Shown here: positions 8,718 through 16,689 of the stretch, piece by piece | Layout: each line of letters starts with the position of its first letter | Position numbering within the stretch: the stretch's first letter is position 1 | NCBI GenBank assembly: GCA_027307235.1 | Contig: DAHUXH010000020.1 | Location: 124,001-188,000 of the forward strand | Direction of reading: 5' to 3' | DNA from: Vulcanimicrobiota bacterium | Lineage (GTDB): Bacteria > Vulcanimicrobiota > Vulcanimicrobiia > Vulcanimicrobiales > Vulcanimicrobiaceae | DNA: 64,000 nt | Notes under the pieces: model-generated | Database searches by the model: none | Told to the model about the DNA's origin: nothing | What the model saw: only the letters and a program-made list of their open reading frames with translations | Position numbers and translations under genes: made by a program

Positions 8718-9928
8718 GCCGCCAGCTCCGCGATGCGCGCTGCCATGCGCTGCGCCGCACCGGCATGCGGAGCATAGAGAGCGCCCAACCGCTCGCCGGT
8801 GCGTTCGATCCACGACAGGTCGTCGAAGCGTTCCAGCGCGATGCGCGCGACCCGCCCGGGCGTCAGCGTGCCGTGCACTTCGCAGACCACCGCCTCGCCC
8901 GCATCGATATTCGGTTGCGTGTGATACACGAACCGCTTGGAAACACCCAGCACGACGGCGCGCTTGAGCGGCACGCCGGCGAGCGGAATGCGGTCGAGAT
9001 AGGTGAGCGGTCCGTTGATCGCAATCTTCTCCGGCGCGTTGAGCGGGGTCACGGCGACGATCGGTTTGCCGAGCGCTGCGACCTCGATGGTCTTCGTTCC
9101 GGGAATCGTCAGCACCAATCGAGCATGCGCGGCCGCGGCCAGCGCATGGCGAACGATCGCGATGCGCGTCCGTCCGTCGTGCGCGAGGAGCCACGCCCGG
9201 CCGTTCTCTTCGAGAAGTGTTCCGCTCCGCGCGTACATGCGCGGATCGCCGCCGGCTTCAATTGCCGCGCGAACGGCCTGCAGCGACGTGAACGGCGAGA
9301 TACCGAATGCGATCGGAACCTCCGGCCGTTCGCGCGCGAGCCGCATCGCCGCCGTGAAGAAAAACGGAATCAACTGCTCGACCTCATGACCGCGCGAGCC
9401 CGGCATGATCAAGATGCCGTCTTCGGGCACACCGTCCTCGCGCGCCGCCTGCGCGTCGAGCAACGCGCCGTCGACCGCGAGGTTTCCGACGCGCTCGATG
9501 CGGGCCGCCGGCGTCCCCCAACCGCGCAACTGGCTCACGTTGGATTCATCGACCGCGAATGCGCACGCAAAGACGTCGCGGTACTTGGGACGCGAGAACT
9601 TGTAGGTCGTCGCCACGCCGCCCAAACGCTTGTGCAGCGCGACCGCGTGCATGAGATCACCGCCCATGTAGTGCACCACGTCGATGCCCTTGGGCAACTC
9701 GGCGCCGCGCATACCGTACGCGAGCGCCGGAAAATCGCGCGGCTCGTGAACCGTCAAGCGCGGAAACCACGAGCGCGCCACGCTGTTTTCGCGGCCGGTC
9801 GCGAAATCGTCGGGAACCAGAAAGAGATGAACGTCGGCGCCGGGATCGCGGTCGTAGAGCGCACGAACGAACGGACGCACCCAACCGGCGATCTCTCCCG
9901 GACCGTTGGCGGTGATCGCGATGCGCAC
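8714..9928 (-). CDS. LpxB-like (lipid-A-disaccharide synthase-related) glycosyltransferase
   Basis: 404 residues. The start RIAITANGPGEIAGWVRPFVRAL has the GPGE-type loop seen in LpxB and its relatives, and the C-terminal half has GT-B features: ILIMPGSRGHEVEQLIPFF (about 170-190, the GSR-xE nucleotide-sugar site) and LTIPGTKTIEVAALGKPIVAV (about 285-305, the TxT-E-A motif of LpxB). True LpxB joins UDP-diacylglucosamine to lipid X in lipid A synthesis; proteins of this shorter-matching type are usually called lipid-A-disaccharide synthase-related and their reaction is not settled. GTG at 9928 with GGCGGGA just upstream is the best start. It sits between ADP-heptose genes and glycosyltransferases, fitting an envelope glycolipid role. 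Confidence 0.75.
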   Translation of the reverse strand: MRIAITANGPGEIAGWVRPFVRALYDRDPGADVHLFLVPDDFATGRENSVARSWFPRLTVHEPRDFPALAYGMRGAELPKGIDVVHYMGGDLMHAVALHKRLGGVATTYKFSRPKYRDVFACAFAVDESNVSQLRGWGTPAARIERVGNLAVDGALLDAQAAREDGVPEDGILIMPGSRGHEVEQLIPFFFTAAMRLARERPEVPIAFGISPFTSLQAVRAAIEAGGDPRMYARSGTLLEENGRAWLLAHDGRTRIAIVRHALAAAAHARLVLTIPGTKTIEVAALGKPIVAVTPLNAPEKIAINGPLTYLDRIPLAGVPLKRAVVLGVSKRFVYHTQPNIDAGEAVVCEVHGTLTPGRVARIALERFDDLSWIERTGERLGALYAPHAGAAQRMAARIAELAA

Positions 9929-9939
9929 GATCCCGCCTG

Positions 9940-10428
9940 CTACTGATAGCGCGCGAGGATGCGCGCGATGGTGTCCGTTGTGCTCATCCCCGCGAGGTGC
10001 GGCGCCAAGCGAATCTCGCCGCCGTGCTGCAGCACGACGGTGCGCTCTGGCAGATCTTCTTCGCGGTACTGCGCGCTCTTGACGTGTATGTCGGGACGAA
10101 TGCGATCGAGCAAAACTTCCGGCGTGCGTTGCGCGAAACCGACGACCGCGTCGACGCTGCGCAGCGCGCACAGGATGCGCGCGCGTTCGGCGAACGGAAC
10201 GATCGGGCGCGCTTCACCCTTGAGCGCGCGCACCGACTCGTCGAGATTGAGTCCGAGAATCAGCGCGTCGCCTTGCTCGCGCGCCCACGCCAGATATTCG
10301 ACGTGCCCCGCGTGCAGCACGTCGAAGACGCCGTTGGTGAACACCACGCGCTTGCCGCGCGCGCGCATCGCCTCGCGCCAGGCCGCCGCCGCTTCAATTT
10401 CCATCAGCTCACCGAAGAACGCGCTCAT
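9940..10428 (-). CDS. hldC: D-glycero-beta-D-manno-heptose 1-phosphate adenylyltransferase (RfaE domain II)
   Basis: 162 residues forming a single nucleotidyltransferase domain that makes ADP-heptose from heptose 1-phosphate and ATP. The cytidylyltransferase-like signature VVFTNGVFDVLHAGHVEYL (about residues 28-46) gives the HxGH catalytic site. In Escherichia coli this activity is the second half of HldE; here it is a separate gene whose ATG overlaps the stop of the kinase gene (ATGA). The split is genuine, not a frameshift, because both pieces start and end cleanly at domain borders. Confidence 0.93.
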   Translation of the reverse strand: MSAFFGELMEIEAAAAWREAMRARGKRVVFTNGVFDVLHAGHVEYLAWAREQGDALILGLNLDESVRALKGEARPIVPFAERARILCALRSVDAVVGFAQRTPEVLLDRIRPDIHVKSAQYREEDLPERTVVLQHGGEIRLAPHLAGMSTTDTIARILARYQ

Positions 10429-11417
10429 GACGTCAACCCGTGCTCCACGAGCGCGACGATTTCATCGGCTGACGCGGTGGCGGTGCCGAGTTTCTCGACC
10501 ACCGCACCGGCTGCGAAATTGGCAAGCTGCATGGCAAGCTCGATCGGCGCCGCCGCCGCGAGCGCGAGCGACAGCACCGCGATCACGGTGTCACCGGCGC
10601 CGCTCACGTCGAACACGGTGCGCGCGACCGAGGGCACGTGCAGGCGTTCGCCGTCGCGGCCGAACAGCGACATGCCGGCTTCGCCCCGCGTGATCACGAC
10701 GTAGCGGCACGCCAGGCGTTCCAGCAGCCGCGCGCCCGCGGCTTCGAGCGAGACGTCATCGACGATCGCGATGCCGGTCGCCGCGCCGGCTTCGTGAACG
10801 TTGGGAGCGACACAGGCGACGCCGCTGAACAGCGCGAGATTCCGCGGCTTGGGATCGGCGAGCACGAGCGGACACGCCCGCGCCGCCTCGACGATCTCGC
10901 GCGAGAGCAGCCCCTTGGCGTAGTCACTCAAGATGACGGCATCGGCGGCGGCCGCGCGTTCACGCACGACCGCGGCGATGCGTTCGCGATCGGACGCAAG
11001 CAACGGGGCGGTGGATTCCCAATCGGCGCGCACCACCTGCTGGTTGTGCGCCACGATGCGCGTCTTACGCGTCGTCGGGCGGTCGGTGAGTTCGATCAAT
11101 CCCGTCGCGTCTACGTGCTCGCTGCGCAGCAGTGACCGTCCGTGCGCGGCGAACTCGTCGCGGCCGACGACCGCGACGATACTCACCTGCGCGTCGAGCG
11201 CGCGCAGATTGTTGGCGACGTTCCCCGCGCCGCCGAGCGTGAACGAGTGATCGTTCACCGCGACCACCGGCACCGGCGCTTCGGGCGAGATGCGCGTCAC
11301 CGAGCCCCAAATCCATTCGTCGATCATCACGTCACCCACGACGAGAATGGTGCGGCCACGCATCCGTTCGAAGAGCGCGCGCGCATCGGGTGGGGCGAGC
11401 GTCGCGCCGAAACTCAC
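10425..11417 (-). CDS. hldA: D-beta-D-heptose 7-phosphate kinase (RfaE domain I)
   Basis: 330 residues of the PfkB/ribokinase family; phosphorylates heptose 7-phosphate at C1 in ADP-heptose synthesis. Visible: ILVVGDVMIDEWIWGSVTRISPEAPVP split over the N-terminus, FTLGGAGNVANNL (about 60-72, sugar-site glycines), and the C-terminal catalytic DVSGAGDTVIAVLSLAL (about 270-286) with the Asp base. GTG at 11417 overlaps the gmhA stop as GTGA. Together with gmhA and hldC it gives three of the usual steps; no gmhB phosphatase or hldD epimerase gene is present in the window. Confidence 0.94.
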   Translation of the reverse strand: MSFGATLAPPDARALFERMRGRTILVVGDVMIDEWIWGSVTRISPEAPVPVVAVNDHSFTLGGAGNVANNLRALDAQVSIVAVVGRDEFAAHGRSLLRSEHVDATGLIELTDRPTTRKTRIVAHNQQVVRADWESTAPLLASDRERIAAVVRERAAAADAVILSDYAKGLLSREIVEAARACPLVLADPKPRNLALFSGVACVAPNVHEAGAATGIAIVDDVSLEAAGARLLERLACRYVVITRGEAGMSLFGRDGERLHVPSVARTVFDVSGAGDTVIAVLSLALAAAAPIELAMQLANFAAGAVVEKLGTATASADEIVALVEHGLTS

Positions 11418-12010
11418 GCGCCGTCTCCGAAGATGAGGCGCTGTTCGACGAGATCGCAGACGATGTGCGCCATCACTTGATGCACTTCTTGAACGATTGC
11501 GGCGTACCCGTCGGGTCCGAGCAGCACGAGATCGGCGATCTGCGCGACCGCGCCGCCACCGTTTCCGGTGAAGGCCACGGCCGTCGCGCCCTTGTTCTTT
11601 GCGGCTTCCAGGGCCAGCACGACGTTGCGCGACGTGCCGCTGGTCGTCATGCCGATGACGACGTCGCCGGGCTGCGCGAACGCTTCAACTTGGCGCGAGA
11701 AGATGACGTCGTATCCGTAGTCGTTGCCGATGCAGGTGAGCGTCGAGGTGTTGACCGAGAGCGCTTCGCTGTGCAGTCCGGGCCGTTCGCGCAAGAAACG
11801 ACCGGACAGTTCGGCCGCCATATGCTGCGCTTCGGCGGCGCTTCCACCATTGCCGCACCACAGCACCTTCTTGTTCGCGCGCAACGCCGCGACGATCGCT
11901 TGGGCGATCGCTTCGACTTGCGCGCGGTAGTGCGGCGCATCGAGCAGCCCGCGCCGGTCGGCCATGAGAGCGTCGAACCCGCGTTTGCCTTTGACGTCGC
12001 TCGCCGTCAC
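11414..12010 (-). CDS. gmhA: Sedoheptulose 7-phosphate isomerase
   Basis: About 198 residues with a SIS fold; converts sedoheptulose 7-phosphate into heptose 7-phosphate, the first step to ADP-heptose. Key stretches are LWCGNGGSAAEAQHMAAELSG (about 50-70), LTCIGNDYGYDVIFSRQVEA (about 90-110) and IGMTTSGTSRNV (about 120), all typical of GmhA, with the late EVHQVMAHIVCDLVE helix supplying the zinc-site histidines. GTG at 12010 overlaps the accB stop as GTGA; an ATG four codons earlier is possible. Confidence 0.95.
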   Translation of the reverse strand: MTASDVKGKRGFDALMADRRGLLDAPHYRAQVEAIAQAIVAALRANKKVLWCGNGGSAAEAQHMAAELSGRFLRERPGLHSEALSVNTSTLTCIGNDYGYDVIFSRQVEAFAQPGDVVIGMTTSGTSRNVVLALEAAKNKGATAVAFTGNGGGAVAQIADLVLLGPDGYAAIVQEVHQVMAHIVCDLVEQRLIFGDGA

Positions 12011-12444
12011 GGCGCGATCCAAAACAGATCGTCTCCTTGCGATACGAGTTCGCCGTTCTGCGGAATGATGCGCACGACCGTGCCGGCGTAGTCGCTTTGA
12101 ATTTCGTTGAACAGTTTCATCGCTTCGAGAATGCAGACCACGTCGCCCGCATTCACGCGATCGCCGTCGTTCACGAACGACTCGGCATCGGGAGACGACG
12201 CACGGTAGAACACGCCGGTCAGCGGAGCGACGATTTTCTTGACGTTTGCCGGAGCCTGCCCGGTCGGCGCCGCTGCCGGTGCGGCGGTGGCGGCGGGCGC
12301 GGCCGCGTAGACGGGCATCGCCGCGGGTGCGGCCTCACGGCGAACCATCTCGTAGACGGCGCCCTCCACCGTCACCTTGATTGCATCGAGATCGTGCTCG
12401 TGCATAATGTCGAGCAGCTCGCGGAGCGTCGTCAATTCGTCCAT
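12007..12444 (-). CDS. accB: Biotin carboxyl carrier protein of acetyl-CoA carboxylase
   Basis: 145 residues. The N-terminal helix (ELLDIMHEHDLDAIKVTVEG) and Ala/Pro-rich linker (about 45-75) precede the biotinyl domain; the lysine to be biotinylated is in ILEAMKLFNEI (about residue 112). The usual motif is EAMKLMNE; Phe replaces the second Met. It carries carboxybiotin between AccC and the transferase for malonyl-CoA synthesis. accC, its usual partner, is not next to it. Start and stop overlap hisS (TGATG) and gmhA (GTGA). Confidence 0.95.
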   Translation of the reverse strand: MDELTTLRELLDIMHEHDLDAIKVTVEGAVYEMVRREAAPAAMPVYAAAPAATAAPAAAPTGQAPANVKKIVAPLTGVFYRASSPDAESFVNDGDRVNAGDVVCILEAMKLFNEIQSDYAGTVVRIIPQNGELVSQGDDLFWIAP

Positions 12445-13715
12445 CAGCGCATCCTTTCGACGAGTCGGGCGGCAACGTCTTGCGCGCGGCCGAGCGGCAG
12501 GCGCTCCTCGTCGCGCGTGGCGAGGTCGCGCAAGACGAACTCGCCGGCAGCGAGTTCATCGCTTCCCACGATGATGGCGTGGCGCGCGTTGTTGCGATCG
12601 GCGATCTTCAGATGGGCCAGCACTTTGCGATCGTTGAAGTCGATGAACGCAGGACGTTCCAGCCGGCGCAGTTCGGCGACGATCGGCAGCAGCGTCAAGC
12701 GCGCCTGCGCGCCCAGCGCAATGGCCTGCACGCCGCGCCGCGGCGGGGTTTCAAAGGCGCCGCGTGCTTCGAGCATCATCTCGAAGCGTTCGATTCCCAA
12801 TCCGAACCCGACGCCGGGAACGGCCGGGCCGCCGAGCGATGCGACCAGATCGTCGTAGCGGCCGCCGCCGCAGACCGTCGATTGCGCGCCAAGCGCGCTC
12901 GACGTGATTTCGAAAACGGTGCGTGTGTAGTAATCGAGCCCGCGCACGATGCGCGGGTTGACCGCGTAGGGGATGCCGAGCGTGTCGAGCAGCGATCGCA
13001 CGGCCGCGAAATGCTCGCGGCATCCCTCGCAGAGCACGTCTTCAAAGGTCGGCGCGGTGGCGATGAGCGGCACATCGCGCTCGTCCTTGCTATCGAGGAT
13101 GCGCAGCGGATTGCGTTCCAATCGCCGTTGCGAATCTTCCGAGAGAGCGCCTGCGTGCGGACGAAAATGCGCGAGCAATGCCTCACGATAGCGCGGGCGG
13201 CACTGCGCATCGCCCACCGAGTTGACGTTGAGCACCGCATCGCTGATGCCATGGATGCGCACCAGTTCCCATGCGATCGAGATGACCTCGGCCTCGGCCT
13301 CGGGTCCCGTGTAGCCGAAGCACTCGACCCCGAATTGATGGGCCTGACGAAAGCGCCCCTTTTGCGGGCGCTCTTGCCGGAAAAACGGCCCGACATAGTA
13401 CAGGCGCTGCGGACCTTGGGCGAAGAGTTTGTGTTCGAGCGCGGCGCGCACCACCGGCGCCGTGAACTCCGGGCGCAGCGTCAGGCTGCGCTCGCCCTTG
13501 TCGGTGAACGTGTACATCTCTTTCTCGACGATGTCGGTCGTGCCGCCGACGCCGCGCTCGAAGAGTTCGGTCGCTTCGAAGATCGGCGTGCGAATCTCGC
13601 CGTACCCGAACCGCGCCGCGAGCACGTGAATGCGCGCCTCGAGCGCTTGCCGGCGCGTCGATTCGGGGGGAAGGAGGTCTTGCGTCCCACGCGGGGCGGT
13701 GATGTTCGTTGACAT
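12444..13715 (-). CDS. hisS: Histidyl-tRNA synthetase
   Basis: 423 residues, standard HisRS length. It charges tRNA-His. Class II motifs are visible: the N-terminal ITAPRGTQDLLPPES, motif 2 region YYVGPFFRQERPQKGRFRQ (about 105-125), the histidine-specific RGLDYYTRTVFEI (about 255-268), motif 3 GFGLGIERFEMML (about 310) and a C-terminal anticodon-binding domain (about 330-423). ATG at 13715 matches the usual N-terminus; it overlaps the divergent membrane-protein ATG by two bases. It is the first gene of the 11.5-kb minus-strand run ending with aspS. Confidence 0.97.
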   Translation of the reverse strand: MSTNITAPRGTQDLLPPESTRRQALEARIHVLAARFGYGEIRTPIFEATELFERGVGGTTDIVEKEMYTFTDKGERSLTLRPEFTAPVVRAALEHKLFAQGPQRLYYVGPFFRQERPQKGRFRQAHQFGVECFGYTGPEAEAEVISIAWELVRIHGISDAVLNVNSVGDAQCRPRYREALLAHFRPHAGALSEDSQRRLERNPLRILDSKDERDVPLIATAPTFEDVLCEGCREHFAAVRSLLDTLGIPYAVNPRIVRGLDYYTRTVFEITSSALGAQSTVCGGGRYDDLVASLGGPAVPGVGFGLGIERFEMMLEARGAFETPPRRGVQAIALGAQARLTLLPIVAELRRLERPAFIDFNDRKVLAHLKIADRNNARHAIIVGSDELAAGEFVLRDLATRDEERLPLGRAQDVAARLVERMR

Positions 13716-14850
13716 GAATCCGTTGCTGATCGTTGTTGCTGTGGTGGCGCTGCTCGCCCTCGTGCCGATAGCGACCGCGCATGCGGCGCTGTCGACGGCT
13801 GCGGCCACCCTGTTCGAAGGGATGCCGCTGATTCTTGCTTCGCGGCTGGCCGAGCGCGCCTTTCGCACGCGTGCAGCCATGCTGGTCGCCCTTGCCGGTT
13901 GCGGATGCGGCGGTGCGCCCGCCGCGCTCTCGTTCGCGGGGCTCGTCGCCGCCTGGTGGACGTTCGGTCCGCTGACCGCGGTGCTGCGCTTGGGCGGCGG
14001 CATCAGCGCGTGGTTGCTTCTCAGGCGCAGCGCCCATCCGGCAGGCCACGGCGACAGCCTCTTGACGAGCCTGAATGCGCTGCTTCCATGTGCGGTGCTC
14101 GGCGGTCTGGCCGCCAACGTGCTGCCCTCGCTCGGCGGCCTGGCGCGCGCGGCCCCTTGGGAGCAATTCGCGCTCGGGGCCGCGCTCGGCGCGACGGCTG
14201 CGCCATGCGGTCTGGGTGCGATCGCCGTGGCCGCCGCCCTCCATGCCACGATGCCGCCGGCCGGCTTCGGCGTGCTCTGCACCGCCGGGATCGCCGATGC
14301 GCGGTTGCTGCTGCACCGCGATCGGCAGTGCGGCGAACACCGGTTCGGGTATGCGATCGCGGCGGCCGCCTGCGCGCTGGTCGCCGCTCACGGCGGCGAT
14401 GCGCTCGTGAACCCGCGCTGGTGCGCGGCGCTCTGGGTCTGTTGCGCCGCGTGCGCGTGGCGTGCGGTGCGAATGCGCGCGGCCGGTGCACCGGCGGCCC
14501 TGACGGCCCCGGCCGCGATGCTGGTGGCCGCACTCGCCGGGACCCCGCTGCCACCAGAGCCAATCGCCACCGCTACCACGCTCTCCGGCGCCTACGCGGG
14601 CGAGCGCGTCGACTTCACCGGACGGCTGACACATCGTCCGGACGGCGACGCGTTGGTCCGCTACGCGATCACGTGCTGCCGCGCGGACGCAGCACCGGTA
14701 ATCGTCCGGCTCGATCGCCGGGCAGCCTTCGCGCCCGGCACCTGGCTGCACGCGCGCGGGTCGCTCGTCGACCGGGCCGGCGACCTGCGTCTGGCCTCAG
14801 GCAGCCTGGATGCGATCTCCGCGCCCGGCGATCCGTTCGTCTATCGCTGA
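13714..14850 (+). CDS. Membrane protein with YcgQ-like (DUF1980/TIGR03943) C-terminal domain
   Basis: About 378 residues. Residues 1-285 hold roughly eight hydrophobic helices with a CGCGG turn near residue 65; the first part (LFEGMPLILASRLAE) weakly recalls permeases of the ArsP/YcgR group. Residues 290-378 match the soluble tail of YcgQ-type proteins: GERVDFTGRL, then RYAITCCRADAAPVIVRL, the ITCC-x-ADA-P-V pattern typical of that family, then WLHARGSL. In other bacteria YcgQ and the YcgR permease are separate neighbours; here the two parts may be fused. No molecular function is established. ATG at 13714 or 13702 are possible starts; the first directly overlaps the divergent hisS start. Confidence 0.65.
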   Translation: MNPLLIVVAVVALLALVPIATAHAALSTAAATLFEGMPLILASRLAERAFRTRAAMLVALAGCGCGGAPAALSFAGLVAAWWTFGPLTAVLRLGGGISAWLLLRRSAHPAGHGDSLLTSLNALLPCAVLGGLAANVLPSLGGLARAAPWEQFALGAALGATAAPCGLGAIAVAAALHATMPPAGFGVLCTAGIADARLLLHRDRQCGEHRFGYAIAAAACALVAAHGGDALVNPRWCAALWVCCAACAWRAVRMRAAGAPAALTAPAAMLVAALAGTPLPPEPIATATTLSGAYAGERVDFTGRLTHRPDGDALVRYAITCCRADAAPVIVRLDRRAAFAPGTWLHARGSLVDRAGDLRLASGSLDAISAPGDPFVYR

Positions 14851-14873
14851 GGTCGAACCGTGAAGCAGTCTTC

Positions 14874-15275
14874 CTAGCTCAGGGTTGGTCGGGTTCGGGG
14901 TTCCAGGAGTTCCACCGGGATGCCGTTGGGGTCTTCGATGAACGCGATCGCGCGCGTTCCGCCCGGCGAGCGGTAGGCGTCCTTGAGAATCTTCACGCCC
15001 TTGCCTTTGATGGCGGAAATGTAAGCGGGGAGATCGCCCTCGACTTCGAGCGCGAGGTGCTCGTAGCGGTTGCCGAGCTGATACGGCGGATGTGCTTCGA
15101 GATCGTAGACCAGTTCGATATACGCGTTCCAGTCGTGTCCGACGAACGCCATGTCGGCGTTGCCCGGGTAGTGAAATGGACCGTCGAGCAGCTTCAGTCC
15201 GAGTTTCTCGGTGTAGAACGCGATGGACTCGGCCATGTCGTTGACAAAAATCGACGTGTGCAGAAAACGCGGCAT
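14874..15275 (-). CDS. Glyoxalase I / VOC superfamily protein
   Basis: 133 residues, the size of bacterial glyoxalase I. Two beta-alpha-beta-beta-beta modules are visible. The metal ligands can be placed: His in FLHTSIFV, Glu in YIELVYD, His in RYEHLALEV and Glu in IPVELLEP, i.e. the H/E/H/E set of GloA. GloA converts the methylglyoxal hemithioacetal to S-lactoylglutathione; whether this organism uses glutathione or another thiol is unknown, so a different VOC substrate is possible. ATG at 15275 follows GAGGAAAG; a GTG lies one codon earlier. It ends the fabF-to-VOC minus-strand run, 10 bases after the phosphatase. Confidence 0.82.
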   Translation of the reverse strand: MPRFLHTSIFVNDMAESIAFYTEKLGLKLLDGPFHYPGNADMAFVGHDWNAYIELVYDLEAHPPYQLGNRYEHLALEVEGDLPAYISAIKGKGVKILKDAYRSPGGTRAIAFIEDPNGIPVELLEPRTRPTLS

Positions 15276-15285
15276 CACACTTTCC

Positions 15286-16650
15286 TCATGCGGAACGAAA
15301 CGAAACGGTGAGAATGGCGACGTCGTCGACCGGAGCGGTGTCGGCGAAGATCGTGTTCAGAATGGAATTTGCCGGATCGAGCGACGTCCTCGCCTTCGAC
15401 GCCGCCGCCAACAAGCGCTGCTCTCCGGCGACGATGTCGCGATCGTACTCGATCAAACCATCGGTGTAGAGCACCAGCAGTTCTCCGGGCTGCGCCTGCG
15501 CGGTGAAATCGCGATAGGTGGTCGATTCGTCGGTTCCCATCACCAGCCCGTCGTGCGGCAAGAACACGCTGCTGCCGTCGCTGCGGACGAGGATCGGCGG
15601 CGGGTGACCGGCGGTCGCATAGTTGATCTCAAACTTCTCGGGGTCGATAAAGCCGCAGATCGCCGTGACCATGCGCGTGTCTTGGACGAGAATCGCACGG
15701 TTGGTCTGTTCCAGTACCTTTCCGGGCCGCTCTTCGTGCAGTGACGAGATCAATATTGACTGGCGCGCGCGGTTCATCAATATCGCCGCTTCGAGTCCGT
15801 GCCCCGCGACGTCGCCGATCGAGATCAGCAACCGGCGCTCCGAGATGTCGAAGGCGTCATACCAATCGCCGCCGACCCGCGCTTCGGCCGACGCGGGATG
15901 ATACGTGCGGCTGAGCAGAAGGCGCGGCACCGCCGGGAGATTCTCGGCCAGAAACGCTTCTTGCAAGGCGTCGGCGACGCGCCGCTCGTTTTCGTAGAGC
16001 ATACGCTGCTCGTCGAGCGCGCGCTCCATCACCATTTGGCGCCGCATCATCGCCGTGCCGACCAGCACGATCCCGATGATGCCGCTTGCGGCGAAGACCA
16101 AGATCGCGATCGACGTTCGCCGGAAATCGCGATCGGCCGCGTCACCGCGCGCCGAGAGCGCATCGGCGATGCGGGCGTCGTCGAGGTGAAAGATGTCGGT
16201 GAGTTGCTTGCCGCGCAGTTCCACGTTGATCGTGTTCTTCAGCGGGCTGCCGAGCGTCAGCGGCGCGACCACGCCCTGCACCCACTGCGCATGCAGCGTT
16301 CGTTCGTGGTCGACTTGTGCGCGCGCATCGGGAATCGACAGCGCCGCGAGGATCCGGTCGAGCGCGCCGAAATCGCCGTCGATCACCGCCGCCGCTTCAT
16401 TGTACGGTTCCAAGAACAATGGGTTCTGCGTGGCGGCATACCCGCGAATGCCGCTCTCTTCGTCGAGCTGATCGCTGAGCACGCGCGCGCGCACCACTTC
16501 GGCGTCACGCACTTGGCGCTGCACGAGCCCAAGCGAGACGGCATTCTGAAAGATGATCCAGCCCGCGACGATCATGATCGCGACGATGACCGTGGTCGCG
16601 ACGAAGATGGCGCGTCCCCCGTAGGGGATGGCAAGGCCGCTGGAATTCAA
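15286..16650 (-). CDS. CHASE3-domain membrane PP2C (SpoIIE/RsbU-type) serine phosphatase
   Basis: 454 residues. An N-terminal helix (about 14-34), a periplasmic CHASE3 sensor (about 35-175, with LDEESGIRGYAAT and FLEPYNEA, the family's signature), a second helix (about 183-203), a short coiled linker, then a SpoIIE-type phosphatase (about 230-454). Catalytic metal-binding parts are GGDWYDAF, SIGDVAGHGLEAAI, YTDGLIEYD and VDDVAILTV. Such proteins dephosphorylate an anti-sigma antagonist or similar target when the outer domain senses a signal; no anti-sigma partner is adjacent. Start codon would be TTG at 16650. It lies 39 bases after purH. Confidence 0.9.
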   Translation of the reverse strand: MNSSGLAIPYGGRAIFVATTVIVAIMIVAGWIIFQNAVSLGLVQRQVRDAEVVRARVLSDQLDEESGIRGYAATQNPLFLEPYNEAAAVIDGDFGALDRILAALSIPDARAQVDHERTLHAQWVQGVVAPLTLGSPLKNTINVELRGKQLTDIFHLDDARIADALSARGDAADRDFRRTSIAILVFAASGIIGIVLVGTAMMRRQMVMERALDEQRMLYENERRVADALQEAFLAENLPAVPRLLLSRTYHPASAEARVGGDWYDAFDISERRLLISIGDVAGHGLEAAILMNRARQSILISSLHEERPGKVLEQTNRAILVQDTRMVTAICGFIDPEKFEINYATAGHPPPILVRSDGSSVFLPHDGLVMGTDESTTYRDFTAQAQPGELLVLYTDGLIEYDRDIVAGEQRLLAAASKARTSLDPANSILNTIFADTAPVDDVAILTVSFRSA

Positions 16651-16689
16651 CCGGGGTTCGCCCTCCGTGTTGACGTCGTGTTCAGGAGG

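Noticed and set aside
9940-11417. hldA and hldC as a frameshifted hldE
   Set aside because: The kinase ends cleanly, and the transferase has its own overlapping ATG and domain start, as in other genomes with separate proteins.
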